From: Cytauxzoon felis
Lineage: Eukaryota > Apicomplexa > Aconoidasida > Piroplasmida > Theileriidae
Direction: 5' to 3'
NCBI GenBank assembly: GCA_020283715.1
Contig: JAIQCW010000314.1
Span: forward strand, 42,323 to 106,322
DNA: 64,000 bases
In this document: piece by piece, positions 39,374-50,144 of the stretch
Position numbering within the stretch: the first letter of the stretch is position 1
How the letters are laid out: every line of letters starts with the position of its first letter
Made by a program: the position numbers and the translations under genes
Notes under the pieces: generated by a model
What the model saw: only the letters and a program-made list of their open reading frames with translations
Told to the model about the DNA's origin: nothing
Database searches by the model: none

Positions 39374-40699
39374 ATGATTGACATTGCACTCAATATTGAA
39401 GGCTACACCAATGTCAAAATCGATGTCAATCTCACTGACAATGAACTTAAGGGACAATGCAACGTGGATGGACTTGAAGCTGTTGGACATGAAGTGATGA
39501 ATGAACCTCGCAGTGATGAAACTTCATGTAACGACGTGGATGAATCTCAAAGCATCACTTCATGTAACGACGTGGATATACTCGAAGGCGGACATAAAGT
39601 GATGAATGAACCTCGCGGTGAGGATGAAGAAATTTACAACTTGTCAAAGGAAGATATGGAAATGGATGAATTGTACAAGGATAAATTTGAAACTTTATTC
39701 TATACTCAAGAAACTATACCCAAAAATCATCTCCCTTATGGCTTATTATTCAATGACTCTTGTCGTGGATGCATTAGAAATGATGATTACAAACTTGAAG
39801 TCAATAATAATATCAATTCTGATGTCATATCTAATGACATTTCCAATATTGAAGATGATCACTTCACTTCCTTAATCCATAAAGATGATTCCACTACCTC
39901 CATCCAAATGGACGATTCCACTTCCTCCATGGCTTACAATGATAGTATAGAGTATATTAAAATAGGGGGTAATGATTGGAAAAAAGATTTTATAGCATTA
40001 ACAAATTTACAAATAGCTATATATAATAATATAAATTTATTAAATATAAATAATAATTTACAATTAATAATTAATTTTACAGAGAAAAATTTGAAAAATT
40101 TAAGATCATCAGTAGCTAGAAATGCACTCTTATTAAGTAAATGCTTAATAGATAATATAAAATATAATCAAGAATTATTAAATATAATTTCATTAAAATT
40201 ATTACCCAATATAATAATTTGTTTATCATCAGATAAAAAATTATTTAATAATTTATCAAAAGAAATATTAAATTCTATTATTATTAATAATAATAATTTA
40301 TTTAATACAGAATTGTTCTGGTTATTATTACAATCATGTCATTCTAATAATCGTAAAATATCCAAATCCATTAATGAATTATTAAATAAATATTTAATAC
40401 AATATAATAATATTATCAATTCATTCGATGTTAATCGATTCAAAAATTATATCGAATCACAACTTTCCAATAATAATTATATACTAATCAAAGATGTAAC
40501 CAATAATATCATCAAATTAATACTTAATAATTCTAATCAATACATCGTTAATCAATTCTATGATAAACTCAATGAAAAACAAACACTTTTTAAAATGACC
40601 AATAAAATCAATAATAATCTCATACAGCCATATTATCCACATCATTATAAATATTTACCTGAGGTTACAACCTTGTATGCCACTCGCCGTTCCACCTGA
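39374..40699 (+). CDS. Asn-rich helical protein, possibly CLASP/TOG-like
   Basis: 441 aa. The N-terminus contains an imperfect internal duplication (HEVMNEPRSDE / HKVMNEPRGED, and SCNDVD twice). Aa 95-195 are acidic. From about aa 195 (GNDWKKDFIALTNLQIAI) the protein is all-helical: LRSSVARNALLLSKCLIDN and LFWLLLQSCHSNNRKISKSI look like HEAT repeats of a CLASP-type TOG domain. Long Asn runs fit an AT-rich parasite genome. The last dozen residues (LPEVTTLYATRRST) and the stop come from an R1 copy. Family assignment is tentative. Confidence 0.5.
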   Translation: MIDIALNIEGYTNVKIDVNLTDNELKGQCNVDGLEAVGHEVMNEPRSDETSCNDVDESQSITSCNDVDILEGGHKVMNEPRGEDEEIYNLSKEDMEMDELYKDKFETLFYTQETIPKNHLPYGLLFNDSCRGCIRNDDYKLEVNNNINSDVISNDISNIEDDHFTSLIHKDDSTTSIQMDDSTSSMAYNDSIEYIKIGGNDWKKDFIALTNLQIAIYNNINLLNINNNLQLIINFTEKNLKNLRSSVARNALLLSKCLIDNIKYNQELLNIISLKLLPNIIICLSSDKKLFNNLSKEILNSIIINNNNLFNTELFWLLLQSCHSNNRKISKSINELLNKYLIQYNNIINSFDVNRFKNYIESQLSNNNYILIKDVTNNIIKLILNNSNQYIVNQFYDKLNEKQTLFKMTNKINNNLIQPYYPHHYKYLPEVTTLYATRRST

Positions 40700-41100
40700 G
40701 GTCGTCTTGTAGACAGCTCTCCACTTGAGGTCCAATCCTTGTCTTCCCACTCGCCGTGGAGGCTCTTCCATTTACTTCCCCCTTCGCTTCCCTGAGATCA
40801 GCTACGGGTTTTCCACTTGAGGTTACATCCAACATATCCTTAGCACCATCGTCCATCATTCCCATGATGGATGATCCATCACTATCCTTCTCACTACCAC
40901 GATCTCCGGGAGTGGCTATACTCTTTAGAGATAGATAAATAGAAGAGCTGACGGCAGGACCTACAGTGGAACGCCTAGTGGAAGAGGTGAAGGTAGTGAT
41001 TGGACCTCGAGTGGAGCGAGGAATTTTCTTTGCAAAAATTTTCTCCGCCTTTGGCGGAGGATTTGTTTCCCCTTCAGCTCCCGGAGATCGCTTACGGGTA
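40658..41100. repeat. R1 cluster
   Basis: At least two R1 units: CCACCTGAGGTCGTCTTGTA, CACTCGCCGTGGAGG, CTTCCCTGAGATCAG, GATCTCCGGGAGTGG, GAGCTGACGGCAGGACC, and near the end CAGCTCCCGGAGATCGC. It overlaps the 3' end of the preceding gene. Confidence 0.8.
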
Positions 41101-41245
41101 TATTGTAATTAACATGTAATGAATTATTAAAGTAGATTAAAATTACAATGCCTAAAGGCATTTACAAATCTACATTAAAATGTTATTTAAAATTTAAAAC
41201 TATGTGTATTTAAAATCAATAGGAGCATTATGTATACAACTCCTT

Positions 41246-42616
41246 CTACATTAACGTTCTAGCTCGAACATCTACATTAAATGCGTTTAGTAAATTCTTT
41301 TTAGCCAATTTAAACGCTGCATTCAACCAAAATTTAAATCCTCTATATCTAGTATATCCTTCTGTGGGCCAATTCTCTTTGTCTGCTTTCCTATACGTCT
41401 TTAAGTATCCGTCACCCATGAAATTCGTGAAGTTGAGGATAGCAAGTGAAATCGCAAGTGTTATTGTTGGAAGACTTCCACAGGCCTTACCCCTGCCTTC
41501 CTTCTGTACACCTACAGCAGATAGTTCAACTGATTTAAGACCCTCTTGTACAGTCACAAATGAAACAGTCATGAAGCCAACTAATGCTGGATTACCGATT
41601 ATCAATTTACCAAAGAATGAATCTGGGTAATGGAGGATAGTATAGAATATGTAAATACAAAAGAGGGCATATGCTTCAATGATCCAACAAGCATTCCATC
41701 CTCTCTTAGTATCCCATTTATCTCCTGGTCCTACAGACTTAGCATCTAATATACATATTATTAATGCTGGCATAGGGTGTACGATCAAATTTATTATCTC
41801 AATATTGTAGGCATTATTAGAATCCACCAATAAAAAGGGAGCTATACCCGGATAGACACAGTAAAATGCTCCCAATGAAAATACCGTGAGCATGAAAGGA
41901 GACCACGTCATTGGATGACCTAAACCATCCGATAAAGGTTTATCTCCTCCTTCACTTTTACCTCCATTTTCACAATTCTTTCCATTAAAATGACATAGTC
42001 CACAGTTTACAGACCATATATAGGCAGTAAGATACATGAAAAACATGTTTGCAGCAGCTTGGCCATAAACGATCCAATAATCTACATCATCCATAAGGTA
42101 CTTATCTGCAAAATATAGGAATACCTTATGATATAGGGCCACAAAAACAGATGATAAAGGCATACCAGCGCCGAAGTATGTGACAGCTTCCGATTCAACA
42201 TTAACAGAGAATGTTACATTCAGGCCAACCAAAAAGTAATGAGCTACAATTGTCCACAGATACAGATTAGGATCACCGATATCGTCGCCGTGTGTATAAA
42301 CATAAAGGGTAGTTATTGCAAATACAAGCATTAACCAATTGGTGATCACAGATAATCCAGCCTTAGCCTTCTTATCCGTTATAACTGCTGCAATTGTATT
42401 AGATACAGCAAATCCAGCAAGTCCTCCTAATTCAATAGGATTGTGAAATAGTTTAACGAAAACTCCAAGTTTACTAGCGGGAAGATGAAATCTACCAAGG
42501 GCATATTTGGCACATGCCAAAGCCAACCTCAACGGCATTACCATTATAAATCCCACGAAAAACATTGAAGTCTCGTTTAAAGCTTTGTATTTATCATTAG
42601 CAGCCGAAGAAGCCAT
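41246..42616 (-). CDS. Divergent Tpr-like membrane protein without cassette
   Basis: 456 aa, about nine hydrophobic segments. It keeps the family skeleton but with many changes: MPLRLALACAKYALGRFHLP for TPHRIA..., LFHNPIELGGL for IHNPMEL, THGDDIGDPNLYLW, TWSPFMLTVFSLGAFYCVYPGIAPFLLVD, and ILHYPDSFFGKL for LHFPDGLIG. It continues about 55 residues beyond the usual end (NWPTEGYTRYRGFKFWL...). Between IWSVN and TWSPF there is only a short Cys/Gly-rich loop (CHFNGKNCENGGKSEGG). The upstream motif of the main group is absent. Probably an older, stable branch; function unknown. Confidence 0.7.
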   Translation of the reverse strand: MASSAANDKYKALNETSMFFVGFIMVMPLRLALACAKYALGRFHLPASKLGVFVKLFHNPIELGGLAGFAVSNTIAAVITDKKAKAGLSVITNWLMLVFAITTLYVYTHGDDIGDPNLYLWTIVAHYFLVGLNVTFSVNVESEAVTYFGAGMPLSSVFVALYHKVFLYFADKYLMDDVDYWIVYGQAAANMFFMYLTAYIWSVNCGLCHFNGKNCENGGKSEGGDKPLSDGLGHPMTWSPFMLTVFSLGAFYCVYPGIAPFLLVDSNNAYNIEIINLIVHPMPALIICILDAKSVGPGDKWDTKRGWNACWIIEAYALFCIYIFYTILHYPDSFFGKLIIGNPALVGFMTVSFVTVQEGLKSVELSAVGVQKEGRGKACGSLPTITLAISLAILNFTNFMGDGYLKTYRKADKENWPTEGYTRYRGFKFWLNAAFKLAKKNLLNAFNVDVRARTLM

Positions 42617-44217
42617 TTTGGAGGTATGTGTATATCAATGAAATCTTCAAGTAATTAAAGCCTATTTAAAATTACAGAAAACAAACGTTGCGATAAATGA
42701 GACTATAGTACAGCAAACATTGCGATATTTGTTGATTGTGCTACATTATTGCTCAAATGTGCATTTATCATTGAGGATATTTACCTTTCCCATTCGGTCA
42801 TTTTTACACATTCCATAAAATTAGGGATGATGTATCATGATGTGTTGAGTAGAATTAACCTTAATATACTACAAATTCATATTGAATATTGATATTACTT
42901 TACATTTCATTATTATCGTCCTTCCACCCTGTATCCCAGATGTGGCCTTAGTGATTCCTCCATACTAGAAATACCCAATTTGATGAAGTTCATTCTATTC
43001 CTCAGTTAAATTAATCACTTGTATACAATCTACCTGATGTAAATAATTGAGAATACGTGTATATGGTAGAGGATTTAATGATATAAGTCTGTAAATATTG
43101 ATTTCATCATGAGTCATACTTCCAGTAACATCATCTCTAGAAATATAGAAATTTCCAACACATATGGAAGTTTGGGGATTATTATGGACTTTTTATCACT
43201 TGTAGTCATTTCTATAACCATAGTTCCTATATGACTATCCATTAACTCCAGTATCCACATCATTCATTTTTGACAAGTGGGTCTATTAATTGGTCCTATC
43301 TTCCACATCTATATCATTAGTCAGTGAGATATCTACCATTTATAGTAGTTGCTCTGTATAATTCTATCCAAAGATCCATTTCATTATGCTGCAGATGGCT
43401 TTTCTATTTAGTTGTCCTGCCACAATTTGATGAATATGAGTAGTGTATAATACATAGTAAACTAGTGTGTATATAGACACCATTATCAGGCAGACGAGTT
43501 TAAACACTATCATTGTACAAAATACATATAAAAAATGAATTTAAAAAACACCATCAACCTTGGGTTATAGGGATAAAAAACACCATTTAAGAAATACGAA
43601 AATGTCTAGATGTGATTATATACATATTTATGATGTATACTCGTAAAATAATACAATTGAAGGTAGAAGTATACTTATAGGAAGTTATATATGTATTAAT
43701 ATAATATATGTACTATATATACTATATAACTACTAACATGAATTGAATTATTATAGTAACTATATTATACTTATAATAATACTAATTAGTTATACTTTTA
43801 TAAATTATTAAAATATTATAAGAAGATTGTAAATAGTAATATAAATAAATTATTATAATTACATTACCCGTAGCCGACATACGGTAGGCGAAGGGGGAAG
43901 TAAATAGAAGAGGCCACCACGGCGAGTGGCAACTAAAGGCTCTAACCTCGGTAAAATGACAAGAGAAGACTAGGATGTATAATTGAATAGCATTGGAACG
44001 AAATATATATGATGAAACTCGACTGAGAAAATGGGATTAACTTAAAATAGAGTTGATATTCAATTGGTATATCGTATAGATTATCAATTGTATCCATGAA
44101 TAAAAATCCCTAGACAACTAACTAATGATCTTTTAATTGAGGATTTAGCTATGCTTAACTATTATGTTTGTATATTATTTAAATATTATCACTTATTGTA
44201 ATCTAAATTGTATAGAA
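42617..44217. other. 1.6-kb spacer with possible decayed gene
   Basis: AT-rich. On the minus strand between about 43400 and 42990 there are short open stretches (EMDLWIELYRATTINGRYLT; MTHDEINIYRLISLNPLPYT) that look coding but could not be joined into a gene. R1 fragments occur near 43385-43430 and 43870-43960. The last 300 bp before the FAINT gene at 44218 are unique AT-rich sequence, probably its promoter. Confidence 0.4.
43870..43960. repeat. R1 partial copy
   Basis: CGAAGGGGGAAGTAAATAG followed by AAGAGGCCACCACGGCGAGTGG. Confidence 0.7.
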
Positions 44218-45318
44218 ATGAGGTCATTTAAATATATTGTTATGATATTATTTGTGCATCATTTATATTATGTTGCCTGTGATGAATGTATATTGGATGT
44301 ATTGAAATATCGATCTTATAGAACTTATGTTAAGCATTCTAATAGTATTATATGTTATCAATACCATGTTGATGATAATGATATGTTGATTAAAGTTGTT
44401 GAAGGTGACGTTATTATATGGGAACGGGTTAATGAGGATGAAAAGTGTACGAGTGTATTTTCATATTTATATTATAATAAGATTAAATTATTGACATTGA
44501 AGTTAGTTAAGTCTGGATCTAATGATTTCTACAAATATTATGCGAATTTTAACTATGGATGGAGTGAGGTTGCAAATTATATATTCGACGGTAAATTAAA
44601 TGATTTAATTAAATCTTGTATATTGGATATAACAAAGAATGATCGTAATATATTGTTAACATATGATTATACAATTGGTGGTAATATTATGAATACATTC
44701 CATTCATTAAAATTTGAATTCATAGAGGTTATAGAGGGTGATGAATTGATTTGGTCAAAGGATGATTCTAATTTTAATTGTACCCATGTGGTTGTATATA
44801 TAAGGAAAAATATACGTAGATTGATCTATTTAGTACTATTTAATGGTCCAGAATTCAATGGGTTATATTACAAAAAGGTTGATGGTCAATGGAAGACCAT
44901 AGAAAAGGCAGAATATATTTCATTAGTATTGAGGATAAGTAATGAGGTTTCATTAAACATTAACAATACAATTACTGCAAATTCATTATTCAATTCAGTT
45001 GAAAATAATAATATCAATGGTATACCATCTGTACTATTCATACCAAAACACAATTATTTATTAACGGAAGTAAAGGATGAAGATTCTATCATATGGCAAA
45101 GTGATTTAGAAGAAGGGATTTCACCGTATGTTATTTTACATCATCAAGGGGATGTTAATATTTACCTTCAAATACATTTTGATAATGGTGATAGACATGG
45201 TGATTTATATTTCGAAAATGGAAATGATGGATGGAAGAGCATTGAAGAAGAAAATTTCTACATAGGACTTGGAGAACATGATGAAAGTATGATGATGGAG
45301 GACGGTACAAGAGCATAA
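44218..45318 (+). CDS. Secreted FAINT-domain protein (about three modules)
   Basis: From the ATG at 44218 the protein is 366 aa. It opens with a clean signal peptide (MRSFKYIVMILFVHHLYYVA). An upstream ATG at 44164 would bury this signal, so the later start was chosen. Three FAINT (DUF529) modules follow, each with the core 'V..GD.IIW' (VVEGDVIIWER, VIEGDELIWSK, VKDEDSIIWQS) and a closing aromatic segment (YYANFNYGWSEV, YYKKVDGQWKTI, LYFENGNDGWKSI). FAINT proteins of Theileria are typically secreted, some into the host cell. No membrane helix beyond the signal. Single exon. Confidence 0.78.
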   Translation: MRSFKYIVMILFVHHLYYVACDECILDVLKYRSYRTYVKHSNSIICYQYHVDDNDMLIKVVEGDVIIWERVNEDEKCTSVFSYLYYNKIKLLTLKLVKSGSNDFYKYYANFNYGWSEVANYIFDGKLNDLIKSCILDITKNDRNILLTYDYTIGGNIMNTFHSLKFEFIEVIEGDELIWSKDDSNFNCTHVVVYIRKNIRRLIYLVLFNGPEFNGLYYKKVDGQWKTIEKAEYISLVLRISNEVSLNINNTITANSLFNSVENNNINGIPSVLFIPKHNYLLTEVKDEDSIIWQSDLEEGISPYVILHHQGDVNIYLQIHFDNGDRHGDLYFENGNDGWKSIEEENFYIGLGEHDESMMMEDGTRA

Positions 45319-45389
45319 AGAGTGAACACCTATCTGCTATATGTCCAGAATTAAGATACTCTTCTCAATTAAGTGTTTCAAGAGAAGTT

Positions 45390-45690
45390 CTCCCACTCGA
45401 CGTTCCACCTGAAGTTACAACCTTGTATTCCACTAGGCGTGGAGGCTTCTGCACCTGATGTCGTCTTGCAGACAGCTCTTCCATTTAGCTCCCCCTCCGC
45501 TTCCCAGAGATCAGCTGCGGGTATTCCACTTGAGGTCCAATAACTACCTTATTCACCGCCACGATCTCTGGGAGTGGAATTACCGTTTACGGGGAAGTAA
45601 TTAGAAGAGCTGTCTGCAAGACGACCTCAGGTGGAACTGCGAATGGAAAATAAGGTTGTAACCTCATGTGGATTAGAAGGCGAATAACCT
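45390..45690. repeat. R1 copy
   Basis: CCACTCGACGTTCCACC, CACTAGGCGTGGAGG, CTTGCAGACAGCTCTTCC, CTTCCCAGAGATCAGC, GATCTCTGGGAGTGG and GAGCTGTCTGCAAGACG. The remaining 45690-46019 is AT-rich spacer with no gene seen. Confidence 0.8.
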
Positions 45691-46019
45691 ATAGATGTAG
45701 TGGAAAAGATATGAGTGTCTGGCTTCCGTATGGCTCTTGGAGATAGTGGCTGAATTATAAATAATAATACCCCATTATTTGAATTATATTTTAACTAGTC
45801 TATTTATTGAAATGTAGAATGGTATTTGGGTATAATAGGGTAATATGAATTATTTTATTAATATTATTTTATCTTGAAATGTTGTTTGAATTTGATATTT
45901 TTTAATGCTGTGATTTTCCCGTCGAAGTTAGTCTATTAACTCGTGTACTCATAACATATTCTTATCATCATGACTAAAAATTTATAATTTTCTACCATAT
46001 TTCAATATCTACTTTGAGA

Positions 46020-47666
46020 ATGTACATGTTTTCATTTCTACTAGTCATTTTATTTCAACAAATATTAGGTGCAAGTGGAGGTAGTGATGATGGTGTGGAG
46101 GAACCTCCTTTGAAATCATCTTCTAGAGTTGGAAATCTAGTTATGAGTAGTTTTGTTAACATTTATGGTGTAAAGATAAGAACTTATGCATCTAGAGTGA
46201 AGAATCCAAGGGGTCATATAATACTCGTCCATGGTGTATGTAGTCATTTTAGATCATCATTCTGTAACTATAATCTTGAATGGTACCTGAAACATTCAGA
46301 GGAAAGAATGGATTATGAGTCTGTTATTACTTTTGAAAAGGAATTATGTTATGTCTTTCCAGATTTAGAGAGTTTAAATGGACGAAGTATAGTGAATGAA
46401 GACCCATTACACGGTAAAAATGCCTTTAAATTAACACCTAGATTTTTATATGAAGGAAGTTTTGTACATGTACTGAATAAATTGGGATTCTCTGTATATG
46501 GATTGGATTTACAATCCCATGGATTATCTGGAAGTAGATATAAGCAAAGATGTTATGTTGAAGATTTTGATGATTTTGTCTACGATGTTATACAATTTAC
46601 AAGCATTATAAAGAGGGGTAAATTTGATGACCCTAGTGAAGTATGGGATGATAATTTGTCATATCATGATGATCGTCATGATAATCTCCCATATAACCTC
46701 ATTGGATTATCATTAGGTGGTAATATCGTATTGAAATCTCAAATTATATTTGATTTGAATGCTATAAGGCCTAATAAATTCATTGATGGCATGATCGCCT
46801 TGAATTCCTTACTCTCCACAGGATTCTATAGTTTATTAAACTTTATAAAGTCATTATACCTGATGATCTCATCAATTTTAATGCCCGGAATGACCATATT
46901 TTATAAAGTGATTGATGATTATATACAAGGAGTCGATTTTTTTATGCGTAAAAATGTATGTTAACTCGAAAGAGCATCATGACTAAGATGCTGTCTACTC
47001 CATATGAGGTCCAACATACCTCTCCTGCAGAGAGCTCTCCACTCTAAATCCAATCATACTCTTCATTCCACTCGCCGTGGAGGCCTTCTCTATTTACCTA
47101 TCTCTAAAGAGTAAAGCCACTCCCAGAGATCGTGGCATGAAGATAGGATTAAGACCTCAAGTGGACTACCCGTAGCTGATCTCAGGGAAGCGAAGGGGGA
47201 ACTAAACAGAGAAGGCTCCATGCAATGGTAAAGAGAGGTGGACCTGCGGCAGATTCAACCTCATGTGTATCACTCATTATATTCGTTTTACATATTTCTT
47301 CTATAGGATCCGTTGTTTTATTCAAATGGTCTATCAGCAAGAATGTTAATATCGATATACCATTCAGCTAATCATTTAACGGATGAGATGAAATATTACC
47401 CGCAAAATTTACCCACACTATTCATACATTCCAAAGATGACCCAATATCTGGCATAGAGGTAAGTTGACAGCACTTCATTCCTCACACTTCCTTCCTCCA
47501 GGGTCCAAAATATTATATGGAAAATTTCTTCAAGGATAGTAAATTTGTAAACTTAATAGAAGTATATGATAAAACACATATTATAACACCTATTTTTGCT
47601 ATAATATTAAGAGCAATTTTGGAAAAATGGTTCGATAAATTCGACAATATAGTCTCTGTACCATAG
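46020..47666 (+). CDS. Secreted alpha/beta hydrolase (lysophospholipase-like), 3 exons
   Basis: Exons 46020-46955, 47307-47459 and 47502-47666 give 417 aa in phase. The ATG at 46020 begins a signal peptide (MYMFSFLLVILFQQILG). Core: HIILVHGVCSHFRSS (oxyanion loop), GFSVYGLDLQSHGLSG, the nucleophile elbow GLSLGGNI (Ser), then FIHSKDDPISG (acid Asp) in exon 2 and YDKTHIITP (catalytic His) in exon 3, so the triad is complete. It resembles the apicomplexan PST-A/monoacylglycerol lipase-like hydrolases; the substrate is unknown. Intron 1 (46956-47306) carries an R1 copy. It sits between two secreted FAINT proteins. Confidence 0.8.
46985..47275. repeat. R1 copy inside the hydrolase intron 1
   Basis: CCTGCAGAGAGCTCTCC, CACTCGCCGTGGAGG, ACTCCCAGAGATCGTGG, TAGCTGATCTCAGGGAAGCG and GGCTCCATGCAATGG. 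Confidence 0.8.
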
Positions 47667-47784
47667 AATAAACACAATATAGGACTATCTCCTATAAATT
47701 TTATTTTCATTAAAATGTAACATAATTTAATAACCACACAATTTATACCGAACTTTTACCCAAGGTTCAGACCTACCACCTTGT

Positions 47785-48040
47785 CTTACATTACCATTCC
47801 ACCTGAGGTTGTCTTGCAGACAGCTCTTCTAATTACCTATCTCTAAAGAGTATAGCCACTCCCAGAGATCGTGGCGGAAGTGAAGGTAGTGATTGGACAA
47901 GTGGATTACCCGAAGCTGATCTCAGGGAAGCGGAGGGATAACTAACTGGAGAAGCCACCACGGCGAGTGGGACGACCTCAAGTGGAGAGCTCCATGCAAT
48001 GGGGAAAAAGGTTGTATGACTTAAGTTGTGGTAGCCTTAG
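47785..48040. repeat. R1 copy
   Basis: CCACCTGAGGTTGTCTTGCA, ACTCCCAGAGATCGTGG, AAGCTGATCTCAGGGAAGCG, GCCACCACGGCGAGTGG and GCTCCATGCAATGGGG. Confidence 0.8.
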
Positions 48041-48564
48041 GTGTATGGGCTTCATTCAATGAAAATTAAATTTAGTAGATTGAGTAGGGTTGATATAATG
48101 GAGAAGAAACTAAAGGACCCGATTTCGAACAATATTGGAGAGTAGAATCTTCGTTGGATATCAAAGCAGGATATACATTGTAAATAACGTAAATATATTT
48201 CTAGTGAAATATGATGTTTTAATAGTCTTTGATAAAGCCATTCCCACATATCCTAGCTTAATTATTGTGTTGAGCCCCATTATTTTAATTTACCCCAGCA
48301 TTGTTAAATTCCTTAATGATGGAATAACAAGGGATATAGTTATGTAATATAGACAATTGAATTTCTATTATTTTAGTAAATCAGTTATTGTTAAATTCAA
48401 GTGTATTTTATGTACTTTCTGTTGATTTTGTATTTTTGTATATATTGTCACCCCATTGTTGGAGGTATTTTTATTTAAATTGTTATTCATCGCATTTACC
48501 CCCAAAATAATAAATTACTCATTTTATAATGTGTTAGTCTATTGAATTCTGCTGGCACTTAAGA
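48041..48564. other. AT-rich spacer before the second FAINT gene
   Basis: No supported gene. A short plus-strand frame (48135-48347) with LIVFDKAIPTYPSLIIVLSP faintly recalls the His-region of the upstream hydrolase (VYDKTHIITP), so it could be a relic of a second hydrolase copy. The remainder is probably promoter. Confidence 0.35.
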
Positions 48565-50064
48565 ATGTTTATGTTTCCCTTTTTCATAATTATGTTCTGT
48601 CGAAATGTAATTGGTGAAGGCAATGAGATCAAAAGGATTGATGTTGATGTGAATATTAGGCACGATACTAAGGAAATTGAAGTGAATAGAGTGGAAAAGG
48701 GTAACATCGTCACGTATAAACTTAAGACTAAAAGTGATTATGGTTTCCGCAGGATTACCCATGATAAGACCCTGTTTTATAGGTTTATTGATTTTGATGG
48801 TTTCAAATCATTAAAGGTTTTGTATACTAAAGGGATCAAAGGACCTTTTATTGTCAAATTGAGGTTTAAAAAGCGTTTATTATCTTGTAAATCTACATAT
48901 ACTTATTACATGCGCTTTGCTGATGAGTGGAGGAAGATAACAGATACGATTTTCAAGTACGTCATTGACAAATTAAATGAATCGAAACCTGACAGCAAGG
49001 GGAAGATGATTCCTCCTAAGTTTATAAAAGTTGATGTTAATAAAAGAGAGAGTAACGATGCTCTTGATGTTGAATTCACTGAAGATGGTGATGTTTGTAA
49101 TATTAAATTTATTCCCAGGAATGGTTGTTTTATATTAATGGTCGGTGCAGATAAAGGATCTATATGGATTCTTGGAGAGGATTGTAAAGTGCCTGATGAG
49201 ATTAATATGACCATTTCGGATGAAGTGATTGTTTCTTTGACATTTAAGGGGACTGATGTAGGGGAGTCTACATTTATCAACTATAGATTATATCCGGGAA
49301 AAACTAAATACAGAGTATCAGGTCGCGAAGATATTGATGATAAAAAGAAGGTGGGTACTATTGATGAAGATGATGAAGAGGAACGAGACGAACAGGGAGT
49401 AATAGAAGATACAACTGAATGGATAGATGGAATAGAAGTCACTGAAGAAGAGATGGAACAATTGTCTGAACTCCAGGAACAAAAACCCCAGGATGAAAGA
49501 ATTGAGAAAGAGGTTATTGAACCTGAAATCGATCTCAGGGAGGCGGAAGGGGAACTAATTGAAGAAGGCACCACGCCTAGTGGAGAAGATATTGAACATG
49601 AAGTCGATATCGAGGAGATGGAAGAGGAAGAAGAAATATTACCTGATTATCATCTGGATGATTACTTCAAAGACTTGAAACCAATTACACTAGACATTTA
49701 CAATCACAAGACTGAAGGATTGGAAGTTAAGGTTAAGTCATATCCAAAGTATTCATCAACTATTTATACGTGTATACCAAAGAAGGGTTATATTATCAAT
49801 TCATTATATGATTCACAACGTAATGATACGGTATGGAGGAAGTATAAACATGATAAATATACTGTAGTGGCCCTTGTTTATACCCGTAAAACTCAACTGA
49901 TTGTACTGTTTGTAATAGATGTGGATCCTAATAAATCTAAAGTCTTATACTATAGGAATTTACCATCATCTGGATGGAGAGAACGTTATAGAGAATCATT
50001 AGATCAGTGTTATTTAGATACTATAATTAAAGGAGAATGGAGAATCTCCGAAAAAGTTTTGTAA
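48565..50064 (+). CDS. Secreted FAINT-domain protein with acidic, repeat-derived linker
   Basis: 499 aa, single exon. A signal peptide (MFMFPFFIIMFCRNVIG) is followed by about two FAINT modules (aa 25-240; e.g. YTYYMRFADEWRKI) and a very acidic linker (about aa 250-365, rich in Glu/Asp). A last FAINT module (about aa 370-499) ends YYRNLPSSGWRERY. Inside the linker, PEIDLREAEGELIEEGTTPS is the R1 repeat read in frame. Likely secreted to the parasite surface or host cell, as for other Theileria FAINT proteins (inference). No C-terminal anchor. Confidence 0.75.
   Translation: MFMFPFFIIMFCRNVIGEGNEIKRIDVDVNIRHDTKEIEVNRVEKGNIVTYKLKTKSDYGFRRITHDKTLFYRFIDFDGFKSLKVLYTKGIKGPFIVKLRFKKRLLSCKSTYTYYMRFADEWRKITDTIFKYVIDKLNESKPDSKGKMIPPKFIKVDVNKRESNDALDVEFTEDGDVCNIKFIPRNGCFILMVGADKGSIWILGEDCKVPDEINMTISDEVIVSLTFKGTDVGESTFINYRLYPGKTKYRVSGREDIDDKKKVGTIDEDDEEERDEQGVIEDTTEWIDGIEVTEEEMEQLSELQEQKPQDERIEKEVIEPEIDLREAEGELIEEGTTPSGEDIEHEVDIEEMEEEEEILPDYHLDDYFKDLKPITLDIYNHKTEGLEVKVKSYPKYSSTIYTCIPKKGYIINSLYDSQRNDTVWRKYKHDKYTVVALVYTRKTQLIVLFVIDVDPNKSKVLYYRNLPSSGWRERYRESLDQCYLDTIIKGEWRISEKVL
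49520..49592. repeat. R1 fragment inside FAINT coding sequence
   Basis: GATCTCAGGGAGGCGGAAGG, GGAACTAATTGAAGAAGG and CACCACGCCTAGTGGAG: the canonical order of half an R1 unit, in frame with the protein. Confidence 0.75.
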
Positions 50065-50144
50065 TGTGTTGTTATACCATATAGGTATTTTAATTTAATG
50101 TAGATTTAAATTCATATACATATATAATACATTGTACTACACCC

